NCBI GenBank assembly: GCA_012267605.1
Contig: JAAXGF010000103.1
Location: 1 to 9,322, forward strand
Reading direction: 5' to 3'
Length of the DNA: 9,322 nt
Origin: Alphaproteobacteria bacterium
GTDB lineage: Bacteria; Pseudomonadota; Alphaproteobacteria; JAAXGF01
Part shown: in pieces, positions 1-7,000 of the stretch
How the letters are laid out: every line of letters starts with the position of its first letter
Position numbering within the stretch: the first letter of the stretch is position 1
Translations under genes and position numbers: made by a program
Notes under the pieces: generated by a model
Seen by the model: the letters and a program-made list of their open reading frames with translations, nothing else
Told to the model about the DNA's origin: nothing
Database searches by the model: none

Positions 1-280
1 TCCTACCGCATGGCCAACGCTATCCTGGCGGTCAAGGCGGCCTATGAGAAAGCACGCACGGGCGAGGCCTTTCCGGACCCCGAGCGGCCTCATCAGCATG
101 GCTATTTCCCAGGGTCACCAAGCAATTCAAGACACAGCCTACGGGCAGTACTCATATGATGCGGAAAATGACCGTGGAACCTTGATCAACGTCCGCACCT
201 ACGCGGCCCGCTGTGTTAATCCACCCGAGGGTATGGCTAGCCTTGACTGGATCGAACAAGGTTTCCCCGGCGCGGAATGC
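1..280 (+). pseudogene. C-terminal end of a periplasmic ABC solute-binding protein, frame-disrupted
   Basis: This is the tail of a branched-chain amino acid/amide type (HAAT, LivJ-like) periplasmic binding protein. Its start lies before the window. Positions 1-72 read in the first frame as SYRMANAILAVKAAYEK followed by ARTGEAF, typical of the family's C-terminal lobe. From position 74 the family pattern continues in the second frame as RTPSGLISM, then GHQAIQDTAYG, VNPPEG and WIEQGFPGAEC, the usual extreme C-terminus. One extra C in the CC at 73-74 would account for the frame change. The first frame itself stops at TGA 157-159. About 15-20 residues usually found between AYEKA and TPSG also seem to be missing. 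The second frame has no stop and runs into the LivH frame. It would have delivered substrate to the permease encoded downstream. Family membership is fairly sure; whether the break is biological or an assembly error cannot be told here. Confidence 0.72.
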
Positions 281-328
281 GCACCGAGCAAGCCTATTGG
301 TATCGTATCTAATTTGGACACGCGCGAA

Positions 329-1234
329 GTGTCCCCGTTCACCAAACTTGTGGCCATCGTCATCGATGGCCTGGTGTATTCGGCTTGGTTATTCATCGTC
401 TCCATCGGATTAACGCTGAAGTACGGTGTCATGCGCGTGCTCAATGTCGCCCACGGCAGCCTCTACGCCATCGGGGCCTATGCCGCCGCCACGCTTGTCG
501 GGGTCTATTTCGCCACGGGCAACCCACCAGCCGGAGTCTATTTGCTATTGCCGACCGCTGCGATCGGCTGGGGAATCGTCTGTGGACTGCTCATCGAACG
601 AGGAATCCTCCGCCTCATGTACGGACGCGACGAGGTGGTTCTGGTACTCGTGACGTACGCCGTGTTCTTGGTGCTCGAGGACGTCATGAAGTTGCTTTGG
701 GGTGTCGATCCGTATTTCGCCTATCAGCCGTACGGGCTGTTGGGAAACGTCGAGCTAATTGGCGTTGGTTATGCGGTCTACGAACTCGGTTTGGTTGCCG
801 TGGCTTTGATCAGCGGCACCGCCATTTGGTGGTGCCTCAACCGCACTCACATGGGGAAGCTCCTGGTGGCGGTCATAAATGACCGGGAAATGGCCGCGGC
901 CTCAGGAATAAACGTCACTTTGATCTTCACCGTGACATTCGTTCTGGGCGCCGTCCTCGGTGCCTTGGGGGGTGCCTTGACGGCGCCGACGACTTCGGTT
1001 GTCCCTGGCATGGGAGTGGAAGTCATCGTGCTCGCATTCGCGGTCATCGTCATCGGTGGCTTGGGGAGCATCGGTGGCGCCATGATCGGTGCGCTCATCG
1101 TCGGCTTGTGCAGAGCCGCTGCGGTTCACATGTTGCCGGAGGTTGAACTCTTCGTCATCTACGCGGTGATGTCGCTGGTTCTCGTATTCCGCCCGCACGG
1201 GCTGTTTGCCAGCCCCGAAGCACGCAAAATATGA
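329..1234 (+). CDS. livH: Branched-chain amino acid-type ABC transporter permease (LivH family)
   Basis: Inner-membrane permease of a Liv/HAAT-type importer, pairing with the LivM-like subunit encoded next. Reading from GTG 329 gives 301 residues, the usual LivH length, beginning VSPFTKLVAIVIDGLVYSAW. Family marks are YGVMRVLNVAHGSLYAIGAY near the N-terminus, the cytoplasmic coupling loop DREMAAASGINV, then GGLGSIGGAMIGALIVGL and YAVMSLVLVFRPHGLF at the C-terminus. Roughly eight hydrophobic segments are visible. The open frame extends back to position 44, but that part is binding-protein tail, so GTG 329 was chosen from where LivH similarity begins; the ribosome site before it (GGA at 316-318) is weak. 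The gene lies in an operon with the binding-protein fragment and livM. The actual substrate cannot be read from the sequence: members of this family move branched-chain amino acids, amides, urea or aromatic acids. Confidence 0.85.
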   Translation: MSPFTKLVAIVIDGLVYSAWLFIVSIGLTLKYGVMRVLNVAHGSLYAIGAYAAATLVGVYFATGNPPAGVYLLLPTAAIGWGIVCGLLIERGILRLMYGRDEVVLVLVTYAVFLVLEDVMKLLWGVDPYFAYQPYGLLGNVELIGVGYAVYELGLVAVALISGTAIWWCLNRTHMGKLLVAVINDREMAAASGINVTLIFTVTFVLGAVLGALGGALTAPTTSVVPGMGVEVIVLAFAVIVIGGLGSIGGAMIGALIVGLCRAAAVHMLPEVELFVIYAVMSLVLVFRPHGLFASPEARKI

Positions 1235-1247
1235 ACCCGGCAAAGCT

Positions 1248-2213
1248 ATGACAGCGTCCCCGGCCAAGGACCGCACCGTCCCGGTACTCGCCCTGGCATT
1301 CGCGGCAGTCGCATTGCTCGGTGCGATGGCCCCCGGCTGGCTTGTATTCCTGATGCAGATATCGCTCGCAAACGGATTGGTCGTACTCGGGGTGATGGTG
1401 CAAATGCGCGCCGGTTTGGTGTCGTTCGGGCAAGGTCTCTATTTCTGTCTCGGGAGCTATGCCGCCGGAATGGCCGGCAGTTTTTTCGGCATCACAGATG
1501 CCTTCGTATTACTGCTTCTCGGCATCCTCGTATCGGTGGCCGTAGCAGCTGTTCTCGGGCTACAGATGGCACGCTACCGAGAGATTTTCTTCGCCATGCT
1601 GAGTCTGGCCTTTTCAATGGTGCTTTATGGGCTATTGGTAAAAGCGGAAGTACTTGGCAGCACCGATGGTTTCAACGTCCCGAACGCGACATTTTTGGGC
1701 TACGCGCCAAGCGGGGACGATCTTCAATTGGCGGCGTTCCTCTTGACCTGCGTGATTTGCTTTGCCCTCGCGGTAGCAATCCATGCCTATCTTCACGCGA
1801 CCATGGGGTACATCGGCGACGCTATTCGCCAGAACGAGGTTCGCGTCGAATTCCTTGGCGTTTCGGTCGAACGGGCCATTCACCTCAAATACGTCATCGC
1901 AGCGGCGATATCGGGCATTGGTGGCGTGCTGACAGCCATTGCCGTGGGACATGTCGATCCTGGCCTCGCCTACTGGACCACTTCCGGTGAGTTCGTATTT
2001 GTCGCGTTATTAGGCGGTACGGGAAACATAGCCGCGCCGTTCATTGGCGCCTTCGTGCTCGAATTCGTCCGCACCTACGCCTTCGAGTATTCGCCGGAGA
2101 CATGGCAAATGGTGTTGGGCGCAACCATGTTGGCGGTCATTTTGTTCCTACCCGGCGGCCTATGGTCGCTGACGAAAAAGTGGTCCCGTGCGCGAGAACG
2201 CCGAGAGAGCTGA
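1248..2213 (+). CDS. livM: Branched-chain amino acid-type ABC transporter permease (LivM family)
   Basis: Second inner-membrane permease of the importer, 321 residues from ATG 1248. Family marks are the N-terminal hydrophobic run after MTASPAKDRT, SFGQGLYFCLGSYAAGMAG, then RYREIFFAMLSLAFSMVLYG with the LGSTDGFNVP segment, the coupling loop GDAIRQNEVRVEFLGV, and GGTGNIAAPFIGAFVLEFV near the end. The frame is open back to TTG 1206, which would overlap livH by 29 bp. I chose ATG 1248 because it directly precedes a normal LivM N-terminus and lies 13 bp after the livH stop, although no strong Shine-Dalgarno precedes it, so translation may be coupled to livH. The stop TGA 2211-2213 sits one base before the next start. 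It forms the translocation pore with LivH and is driven by the LivG/LivF pair. Confidence 0.85.
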   Translation: MTASPAKDRTVPVLALAFAAVALLGAMAPGWLVFLMQISLANGLVVLGVMVQMRAGLVSFGQGLYFCLGSYAAGMAGSFFGITDAFVLLLLGILVSVAVAAVLGLQMARYREIFFAMLSLAFSMVLYGLLVKAEVLGSTDGFNVPNATFLGYAPSGDDLQLAAFLLTCVICFALAVAIHAYLHATMGYIGDAIRQNEVRVEFLGVSVERAIHLKYVIAAAISGIGGVLTAIAVGHVDPGLAYWTTSGEFVFVALLGGTGNIAAPFIGAFVLEFVRTYAFEYSPETWQMVLGATMLAVILFLPGGLWSLTKKWSRARERRES

Positions 2214-2214
2214 G

Positions 2215-3018
2215 ATGGCCGTAATTCTTGAAGCGCGAAACCTACAAATGCGTTTTGGCGCCGTGGTCGCCGTGGATGACATCAACGTCAGCGTCGGCGA
2301 AGGAGAGGTGATCGGCATCATCGGCGCCAACGGCGCTGGCAAGACGACCTTTGTCAACATGGTCACCGGTTATTTGACCCCAACCTCGGGACAGATCTTT
2401 TTTGAGGGCCGAGATGTCACGGCACTAGACCCGCGCCAAATCACTCGTTTGGGAATTTGCCGATCATTTCAAATTGCCCAGTTGTTCCCCGAATTCACGG
2501 TGCTGGACAACGTTCTCGTTGCCCTAGGAATTGCCAAGCGCCGATTTTTTCGCCCTATGGTGCGGCCGGACATGGTAACCGCGGGATTGCGCGTTCTTGA
2601 ACACTACGGGCTGTCCGAGCACGCCGAGCGCACGGTCAGTACCTTGCCGCAAGGGACGCGCAAGCTCCTCGACATCGCCTTGGCCACGGTCGAAGATCCT
2701 AAGATTGTGCTGTTGGACGAGCCGACGAGCGGCGTTGGCGTGGACGAGAAATTTGGGCTGATGAAGACTTTGATGGCGGCCCTACAAAACCAAGGTGCCA
2801 CCGTGCTCTACATCGAACATGACATGGATTTGATCGAACGCTACGCGCACCGGGTAATCGCCTTCTACGACGGCAAGATAATCGCTGACGCGCCGCCGGC
2901 GGAAGCCTTCGCTGACGACGCCGTGCGCGAATTCGTGATTGGTGCCGAGCTGCACCGCCAACCAAAGACGGAAGATTACGGCAATGGCGAGTCCTCAGCC
3001 TCGAGCGATTCATGCTGA
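2215..3018 (+). CDS. livG: ABC transporter ATP-binding protein (LivG family)
   Basis: Cytoplasmic ATPase of the importer, 267 residues. Visible motifs are Walker A GANGAGKTT (37-45), the Q-loop around Gln86 in SFQIAQLF, Walker B VLLDEP (165-170) and the H-loop His202 in YIEHDMD. The ABC signature is unusual: the expected LSGGQ-like stretch reads LPQGT (144-148) followed by RKLLDIALA. Similar LPxGxRKLLDIA forms occur, as I recall, in a Liv-type subfamily, so this may be a lineage trait and not damage. ATG 2215 was preferred over an in-frame GTG at 2188 because it lies one base past the livM stop and begins a standard N-terminus (MAVILEARNLQMRFG). The C-terminus extends past the usual end with a Ser/Glu-rich tail. 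The stop overlaps the livF start by 7 bp (ATGCTGA), which implies translational coupling. Confidence 0.88.
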   Translation: MAVILEARNLQMRFGAVVAVDDINVSVGEGEVIGIIGANGAGKTTFVNMVTGYLTPTSGQIFFEGRDVTALDPRQITRLGICRSFQIAQLFPEFTVLDNVLVALGIAKRRFFRPMVRPDMVTAGLRVLEHYGLSEHAERTVSTLPQGTRKLLDIALATVEDPKIVLLDEPTSGVGVDEKFGLMKTLMAALQNQGATVLYIEHDMDLIERYAHRVIAFYDGKIIADAPPAEAFADDAVREFVIGAELHRQPKTEDYGNGESSASSDSC

Positions 3019-3656
3019 CGGTCACCGATCTCAGTTTGTCGATTGCGCGGGCTAATATTCTCCACGATGTCGATCTGCATGTCCCGGTCGGCGCCTTCGC
3101 CGGGCTGATCGGCCGAAACGGCGCCGGCAAAACGACCTTGATGCGCAGTGTGATGGGTCTTATCAAACCCGATAAGGGCAGCATCGCACTCAACGAATGC
3201 GATCTAAGCTCCCAACCTGCGCACATGCGCGCCCATCTTGGCGTTGGCTATATGCCGGAGGATCGGCGCCTGGTCGCCGAATTCACCGTCGAGGAGAACG
3301 TCCTGCTGCCAAGTTGGGCGACGCAAGCAATTGATTCGGCGGAGCGTTTGAGTTGGATTTATGGTTTGATGCCGGAGGTCGCCAAATTCGCCACTCGCCG
3401 TGCCTTGCAGCTAAGCGGCGGGCAGCAGAAATTGGTCGCGCTGGCGCGCGCACTGATGTGCGGCCGCCGGTTACTTCTGCTCGACGAACCCTTCGAGGGC
3501 GTCGCGCCGGCGCTGTCACGACGGCTGGCCGTGGTTATCAGCCAATTGAGATCCGAGGGATTGACGGTATTGTTGTCGGAATCGGATCACGTTCATTCGG
3601 CCGACTTGCTGGATCGGCTGTTCGTCATCGAACGTGGCGTGGTCGCGAAAAGATGA
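3012..3656 (+). CDS. livF: ABC transporter ATP-binding protein (LivF family), short form
   Basis: Second ATPase of the importer, 214 residues, somewhat shorter than the roughly 230-240 usual for LivF. Visible motifs are Walker A GRNGAGKTT (34-42), a Q-loop region in the LivF-typical form GYMPEDRRLVAEFTVEENV (about 79-97), the canonical signature LSGGQQK (134-140) and Walker B LLLLDEPFEGVAP (154-166). The switch region reads LLSESDHVHSADLLDR, where ordinary LivF has a VEQN-type sequence. It starts inside the end of livG, so the two ATPases should be made in equal amounts. It lacks the last residues of typical LivF but ends in a natural VIERGVVAKR, so it looks complete. With one canonical (LivF) and one degenerate (LivG) signature, the ATPase pair may be functionally asymmetric; that part is inference. 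Confidence 0.86.
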   Translation: MLTVTDLSLSIARANILHDVDLHVPVGAFAGLIGRNGAGKTTLMRSVMGLIKPDKGSIALNECDLSSQPAHMRAHLGVGYMPEDRRLVAEFTVEENVLLPSWATQAIDSAERLSWIYGLMPEVAKFATRRALQLSGGQQKLVALARALMCGRRLLLLDEPFEGVAPALSRRLAVVISQLRSEGLTVLLSESDHVHSADLLDRLFVIERGVVAKR

Positions 3657-3718
3657 TATTGGAAAGACATCGCGGCGCCGGTTTTTGCCTAGGAGCGCCA
3701 AAAGGCACGTTACCAACT

Positions 3719-3723
3719 GGAGG
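3719..3723 (+). promoter_or_regulatory. Shine-Dalgarno site fixing the dehydrogenase start
   Basis: GGAGG lies 6 bases before ATG 3730. The reading frame stays open upstream to 3634 inside the end of livF, but this strong ribosome site and the standard MDR N-terminus that follows select ATG 3730 as the start. Confidence 0.75.
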
Positions 3724-3729
3724 CATACG

Positions 3730-4857
3730 ATGAAAATCAAGGCCGCGGTGCTCCACGAGATGGGCTTACCGCACCCCTATGCGGAAAGCCAACCGCTGGT
3801 GATCGAGGAGGTAGACCTCGATCCACCCGGCGAGGGCGAGGTGTTGGTCGAAATCAAAGCTGCAGGTTTGTGCCATTCCGATCTTTCGGTGATCAATGGT
3901 AACCGCCCTCGACCGACTCCCATGGCTTTGGGCCACGAAGCAGCGGGTGTCGTGCGCGAACTCGGGCGCGGCGTCGACAATTTCGCCGAGGGCGATCACG
4001 TGGTCATGGTGTTCGTGCCGAGTTGCGGTAGGTGCTTGCCGTGCTGGGAAGGCCGACCGGCTCTATGCGAACCGGGTGGCGCGGCGAATGTTGCCGGATC
4101 GTTGTTTTCGGGTGCCCGACGCCTACGCCTGAACGGAAAAGAACTTCATCATCACTTAGGCGTCTCGGCGTTCTCCACCCATGCCGTCGTTTCCCACCAG
4201 TCGCTTGTCAAGGTGCACCCGGACCTACCGCTTCACCAAGCCGCACTGTTCGGCTGCGCTGTGCTGACCGGGGCCGGCGCGGTGCTCAATACCGCCAAGG
4301 TCGAGCCGGGCAGCAAGGTAGCGGTGATCGGTCTCGGGGGCATCGGGCTCAATGCCTTGCTTGCCGCCAAACTGGTCGGTGCAGAGCGAATCGTCGCCAT
4401 TGACGCGCTGGACGAAAAACTGGATTTCGCTAAGCAGCTCGGTGCCACCGACGCGTTCAACGCCATGGATGAGGATTGCGTCGCACAGGTGCGCGAGGCC
4501 ACCAACGGTGGTGTCAACTACGCCATCGAAGCGGTGGGTTTGGTCAAGGCGCTGACGCTTGCGTACGACATTACCCGCCGCGGCGGCACCACGGTTACCG
4601 CGGGTCTCGCCCACCCCAAACATAAGCTGGAAATTCAGCAAGTGAGCTTGGTCGGCGAGGAGCGAACCCTCAAGGGCAGCTACATCGGTAGCTGCATCCC
4701 GGCGCGCGACGTTCCCCGTTATGTCGGCCTGTACCAACGCGGCTACCTACCCATCGATCGGCTGACCAGCGATCGAATCGGCTTCGACGAATTGAACGCG
4801 GCCTTCGACCGCCTGGCATCGGGACGCACCGTCCGGCAGATTTTGGAGCCTCGGTAG
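3730..4857 (+). CDS. Zinc-dependent medium-chain alcohol dehydrogenase
   Basis: Cytoplasmic NAD(P)-dependent oxidoreductase of the zinc MDR family, 375 residues, interconverting an alcohol and an aldehyde or ketone. Catalytic zinc ligands are visible as Cys48 in GLCHSD, His69-Glu70 in LGHEAAG and Cys176 in FGCAVLTGAGAV. The structural zinc site is complete as C-x2-C-x2-C-x7-C (Cys99, 102, 105, 113). The nucleotide fold shows GLGGIG (201-206), followed by Asp225 in IVAIDA, which favours NAD over NADP. ERTLKGSYIGSCIPARD near the C-terminus is typical of class III-like members. It follows livF by 73 bp on the same strand with its own strong ribosome site, so it is probably co-transcribed with the importer and may oxidise the imported compound or a product of it. 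The substrate is not deducible. Confidence 0.9.
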   Translation: MKIKAAVLHEMGLPHPYAESQPLVIEEVDLDPPGEGEVLVEIKAAGLCHSDLSVINGNRPRPTPMALGHEAAGVVRELGRGVDNFAEGDHVVMVFVPSCGRCLPCWEGRPALCEPGGAANVAGSLFSGARRLRLNGKELHHHLGVSAFSTHAVVSHQSLVKVHPDLPLHQAALFGCAVLTGAGAVLNTAKVEPGSKVAVIGLGGIGLNALLAAKLVGAERIVAIDALDEKLDFAKQLGATDAFNAMDEDCVAQVREATNGGVNYAIEAVGLVKALTLAYDITRRGGTTVTAGLAHPKHKLEIQQVSLVGEERTLKGSYIGSCIPARDVPRYVGLYQRGYLPIDRLTSDRIGFDELNAAFDRLASGRTVRQILEPR

Positions 4858-4913
4858 ATCCTATCGGCCGCCGTCGGTTGAATTCAGTTTGATTTATCGA
4901 ACTCGGCGTGAAA

Positions 4914-5462
4914 TCACCGCTTGACCGCGCATTCATCATCGTTTGTGCACCAAGAGCGCGCCAGTTTGTTCATTCTCTTGCGCGCATCCTCGGACGCAGG
5001 AACAACAATCCATTGGCTGTGCTGGTTATTGGTGAGATTGACCAGCCCAGCGGCTTTAAGGCTGTTGATCGCGCTCATGATTCTAACTCTGGGAATACCT
5101 GTCACCTGCACCAGCGACGTGACCGCAAGATCGGTATAGGGAACACGGCAAACGATTGTCCGTTGCACCGGATCGGAATGGATACGGACGATAGATTCCA
5201 CTTCCTTCAACCATGATGCGACATCAAGGCTCTCGCTCCGCTTGTCGATTTCTCTCTCGGCCTTTTTTTCAGCTTCCCTTTGCGCCTTGATTTCCTCAAC
5301 CTGTTCGTAGCCGTTGACGATGGGTGTGTCGTTGTCGCTGAAATAGGCGTCCAGCGTCCATGGTTCGGGATGATCAAGGTCCGATGTCTTGGCGGACGTC
5401 GGGTACGCCACAATGAGCGCTGCCGTCGCGGTTGCGACGCACATAATTCCCGAGCATGCCAT
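4914..5462 (-). CDS. Exported ArsR-like winged-helix protein, copy A
   Basis: I do not recognise a named family. The 182-residue product starts with a hydrophobic segment, VATATAALIVAYPTSA, that looks like a signal peptide (cleavage likely after Ala24). A charged, probably helical stretch follows (about 52-78, rich in Glu, Lys and Arg), then a domain patterned like ArsR winged helices: RIHSDPVQRTIVCRV (93-107), VTGIPRVRIMSAINSLKAAG and LVNL, ending WCTNDDEC plus AVKR. After signal removal only three cysteines remain (105, 172, 178), matching the other two copies. It lies 30 bp downstream of the PilZ gene, same strand, probably one transcript, and converges on the dehydrogenase. The start is uncertain: ATG 5462 has AGGA directly against it, and the nearest well-formed site (AGGAG 5490-5494) overlaps the PilZ stop. 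The family relation to B and C is clear; location and function are inferred. Confidence 0.75.
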   Translation of the reverse strand: MACSGIMCVATATAALIVAYPTSAKTSDLDHPEPWTLDAYFSDNDTPIVNGYEQVEEIKAQREAEKKAEREIDKRSESLDVASWLKEVESIVRIHSDPVQRTIVCRVPYTDLAVTSLVQVTGIPRVRIMSAINSLKAAGLVNLTNNQHSQWIVVPASEDARKRMNKLARSWCTNDDECAVKR

Positions 5463-5492
5463 TCCTAGCTTGCCATTCTCGGCTATTGGCTC

Positions 5493-5867
5493 CTATCGGC
5501 TGCGAAAACCGCCCATGGCCAAAAAATTCGCGGAGGAAATGTCGGTCAACATCAATCCGACGATTCCCTCATGAATGTTTCGTACGCGCACGTCGAACTC
5601 ACCGTGGCCCTCTGAACCGATTGGTGCAATACCTCCCCTGAGTTTATCACCGACATCGAGTGAACGGTGAAAATCGCGAATGGCGAACCCACCCAACGAC
5701 CAATCCACGGTACGATACTTGTTGTCTTCGATCGTCAAGGTCAACACCGGTACGTGTCTGCGGAAGTGCTTTCTTCGGTCCCTCCTGCGAAACCAATTCT
5801 TCCAAAACACGATGGGTGCTCCTGAGCCGTGGAGTCGGATTTGCATCCTTGCCAAGAACCGTAACAT
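5493..5867 (-). CDS. PilZ-domain protein (probable c-di-GMP receptor)
   Basis: A 124-residue, essentially single-domain PilZ protein. The c-di-GMP binding motifs are both present: RxxxR as Arg32-Arg36 within RRDRRKHFRRH, and (D/N)xSxxG as Asp55-Ser57-Gly60 in DWSLGG. The rest of the barrel follows (FAIRDF, DVGDKL, FDVRVRNIHEGIVGLML). PilZ proteins bind cyclic di-GMP and pass the signal to partners in motility, exopolysaccharide export or transcription. ATG 5867 has a G-rich ribosome site (GGGGGA) close before it. The stop TAG overlaps an AGGAG motif that may serve copy A of the exported winged-helix family just downstream, and copy B starts divergently 159 bp away. The Arg-rich N-terminus (27-37) is soluble-looking with no signal peptide, so it should act in the cytoplasm. 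The partner is unknown. Confidence 0.82.
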   Translation of the reverse strand: MLRFLARMQIRLHGSGAPIVFWKNWFRRRDRRKHFRRHVPVLTLTIEDNKYRTVDWSLGGFAIRDFHRSLDVGDKLRGGIAPIGSEGHGEFDVRVRNIHEGIVGLMLTDISSANFLAMGGFRSR

Positions 5868-6026
5868 AATCCCCCGGTGGAATGGAGTGAGATGCGTTCG
5901 ATTTCATAGACTTTCGGCATGCAAAATCGTTTTGGCAACTGACGCGCCCACACACTGCTTGGGCAGCTCGGTGTTCAAGGTCCAAGCGTCCGCATCGTGG
6001 CTCAAAAAATTTCCGGAGTACCCCGA
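5868..6026. promoter_or_regulatory. Divergent intergenic region between PilZ and copy B
   Basis: This 159-bp gap separates two divergently read genes, so it must hold promoters for both strands. I could not assign convincing -35/-10 pairs. TTGGCA at 5931-5936 is a possible -35 element for copy B, but no matching -10 box sits at the expected distance. The shared position would allow co-regulation of the PilZ/copy A pair and copy B. Confidence 0.4.
6015..6018 (+). promoter_or_regulatory. Shine-Dalgarno site fixing the copy B start
   Basis: GGAG lies 8 bases before ATG 6027. The frame is open to an upstream non-ATG start at 5997, but the later ATG gives a proper signal peptide right at the N-terminus, so 6027 is preferred. 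Confidence 0.7.
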
Positions 6027-6476
6027 ATGAATTTTCACCGTCTCATAGGTGTAGTCTTCGTCGTATCGGCATTTGCGTCCGAGCGCGAAGCTGTCGCCGA
6101 CACTATTGGTGGCGAAACGAAAGGTTCGGCCGATCGACGTATTGGTGAGGTGTACCGTGGAATCGAGGAATTTGGAAAGCGCCTCGATTTTGACAGGAAG
6201 GGCGCGGAAATCAGATTGGACCCTGTGCTCCGGCAGATCGTTTGTCGGGTGGGATTTCAGCCATTCACTTATGCCGCGTTGCAACAGGCTATGGGACTTC
6301 GGGAAGACGAAATCAAGGACGCCGTCGACAAACTTAAGCTCATGGCCATGGTGAAGACCGAAATGCGAGACGGCGTTCGGCTTGTTGTTCCGTTTGACAA
6401 GGAGACCGCCGAGGTAATGCGGAAATGGGCCGACGATTGGTGCGTTGGTGATGACTCCTGCGGCGTGAAGAAATGA
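6027..6476 (+). CDS. Exported ArsR-like winged-helix protein, copy B
   Basis: Second copy of the family, 149 residues. MNFHRLIGVVFVVSAFA forms a positively charged n-region and hydrophobic core, with likely cleavage at AVA-DT (after Ala24). A linker is followed by the shared domain: EIRLDPVLRQIVCRVGF (61-77), LQQAMGLREDEIKDAVDKLK (helix-turn-helix region) and LVVPFD (wing region), ending WADDWCVGDDSC and GVKK. It has three cysteines (73, 139, 145), spaced as in copies A and C. The TGA stop comes four residues after the last cysteine, as in copy A. It is the only copy on the plus strand, divergent from PilZ/copy A and convergent with the VOC gene (44 bp apart). It is the most diverged in the recognition-helix region. 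ArsR-like folds normally bind DNA in the cytoplasm; the signal peptide argues against that, so the role is unknown. Confidence 0.78.
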   Translation: MNFHRLIGVVFVVSAFASEREAVADTIGGETKGSADRRIGEVYRGIEEFGKRLDFDRKGAEIRLDPVLRQIVCRVGFQPFTYAALQQAMGLREDEIKDAVDKLKLMAMVKTEMRDGVRLVVPFDKETAEVMRKWADDWCVGDDSCGVKK

Positions 6477-6520
6477 GCGCGCACGATTTTCGTTCACGGC
6501 GCACCATGCGGCCTGGATAG

Positions 6521-6937
6521 CTATACGGGGGGACCCTCGGCGGGTTTCTCGTAGGCATCCAGCTCAATCACGTTTCCGTCCGGATCTCGGATGAAAATGG
6601 CCCGCATGTTCTCGAAGCTGAAGCTACCGGTGATTGCGACGTCGAGCCGCTCCAACGTCTGTTTAGTTTCTTGCAGCGAATCGACCCGAAGGGCGATATG
6701 GGTGTATCCACAAGGTTTGTCGTCGCCATCCATCAATACGTTGACGCCGTTCTTAACTGATGCCGGGCCGAGCAAATTGAGAACGACGCCGCCGGAGTGC
6801 TTCATAACGATGGGGTGCCCGTCGTCGAATCCGGCATCAAGAACAACATTGAACCCCAATGCACGGTAAAACTCGATCGAGCGATTCCTATCGCCGATGC
6901 GGATGCCCACGTGATCGATTCCACTAATCTTCAGCAT
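6521..6937 (-). CDS. Glyoxalase/VOC-superfamily metalloprotein
   Basis: A 138-residue cytoplasmic protein with the paired beta-alpha-beta-beta-beta modules of the vicinal oxygen chelate fold. The first module begins GIDHVGIRIGD with helix RSIEFYRALGF; the second has CGYTHIALRVDSL, with the closing strand FIRDPDGNVIEL. Likely metal ligands are His9, His80 and Glu125; a fourth, expected around the VVLNLLG strand (51-57), is not obvious. Family members include lactoylglutathione lyases, ring-cleavage dioxygenases and resistance proteins, and a single-domain protein of this size cannot be placed more closely. GAAGG at 6945-6949 sits 7 bases before ATG 6937. It follows the 166-residue unknown gene by 63 bp on the same strand and may share its transcript, though both have a similar element upstream (see repeats). 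Confidence 0.82.
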   Translation of the reverse strand: MLKISGIDHVGIRIGDRNRSIEFYRALGFNVVLDAGFDDGHPIVMKHSGGVVLNLLGPASVKNGVNVLMDGDDKPCGYTHIALRVDSLQETKQTLERLDVAITGSFSFENMRAIFIRDPDGNVIELDAYEKPAEGPPV

Positions 6938-6980
6938 GGGGGAACCTTCAAGGTAAACGACATTCCTCTTTCGTTCGCGC

Positions 6981-6990
6981 CAACGTAAAT
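6981..6990 (-). repeat. CAACGTAAAT element, copy upstream of the VOC gene
   Basis: The 10-mer CAACGTAAAT (ATTTACGTTG in gene direction) lies 44 bases upstream of the VOC start. An identical copy sits at nearly the same distance before the next gene upstream. It could be part of a promoter or operator; no known regulator site is recognised. Confidence 0.4.
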
Positions 6991-7000
6991 TTCCGGGCGC

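Noticed and set aside
902..1276. Minus-strand open frame opposite the livH end
   Set aside because: It is antisense to conserved LivH motifs and has low-complexity His/Asp/Arg-rich composition typical of GC-rich shadow frames.
4225..4737. Minus-strand open frame (170 codons) opposite the dehydrogenase
   Set aside because: It covers the Rossmann domain of a clearly intact dehydrogenase and has no motif or ribosome site of its own.
4858..4913. Terminator hairpin between the dehydrogenase and copy A
   Set aside because: Only a 4-bp stem (AGTT/AACT) without a T-run is visible, too weak to call.
5904..6497. Long minus-strand open frame (197 codons) opposite copy B
   Set aside because: It lies fully over copy B, which has a signal peptide, ribosome site and two paralogues. 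The antisense product has no recognisable motif, so it is a shadow frame.
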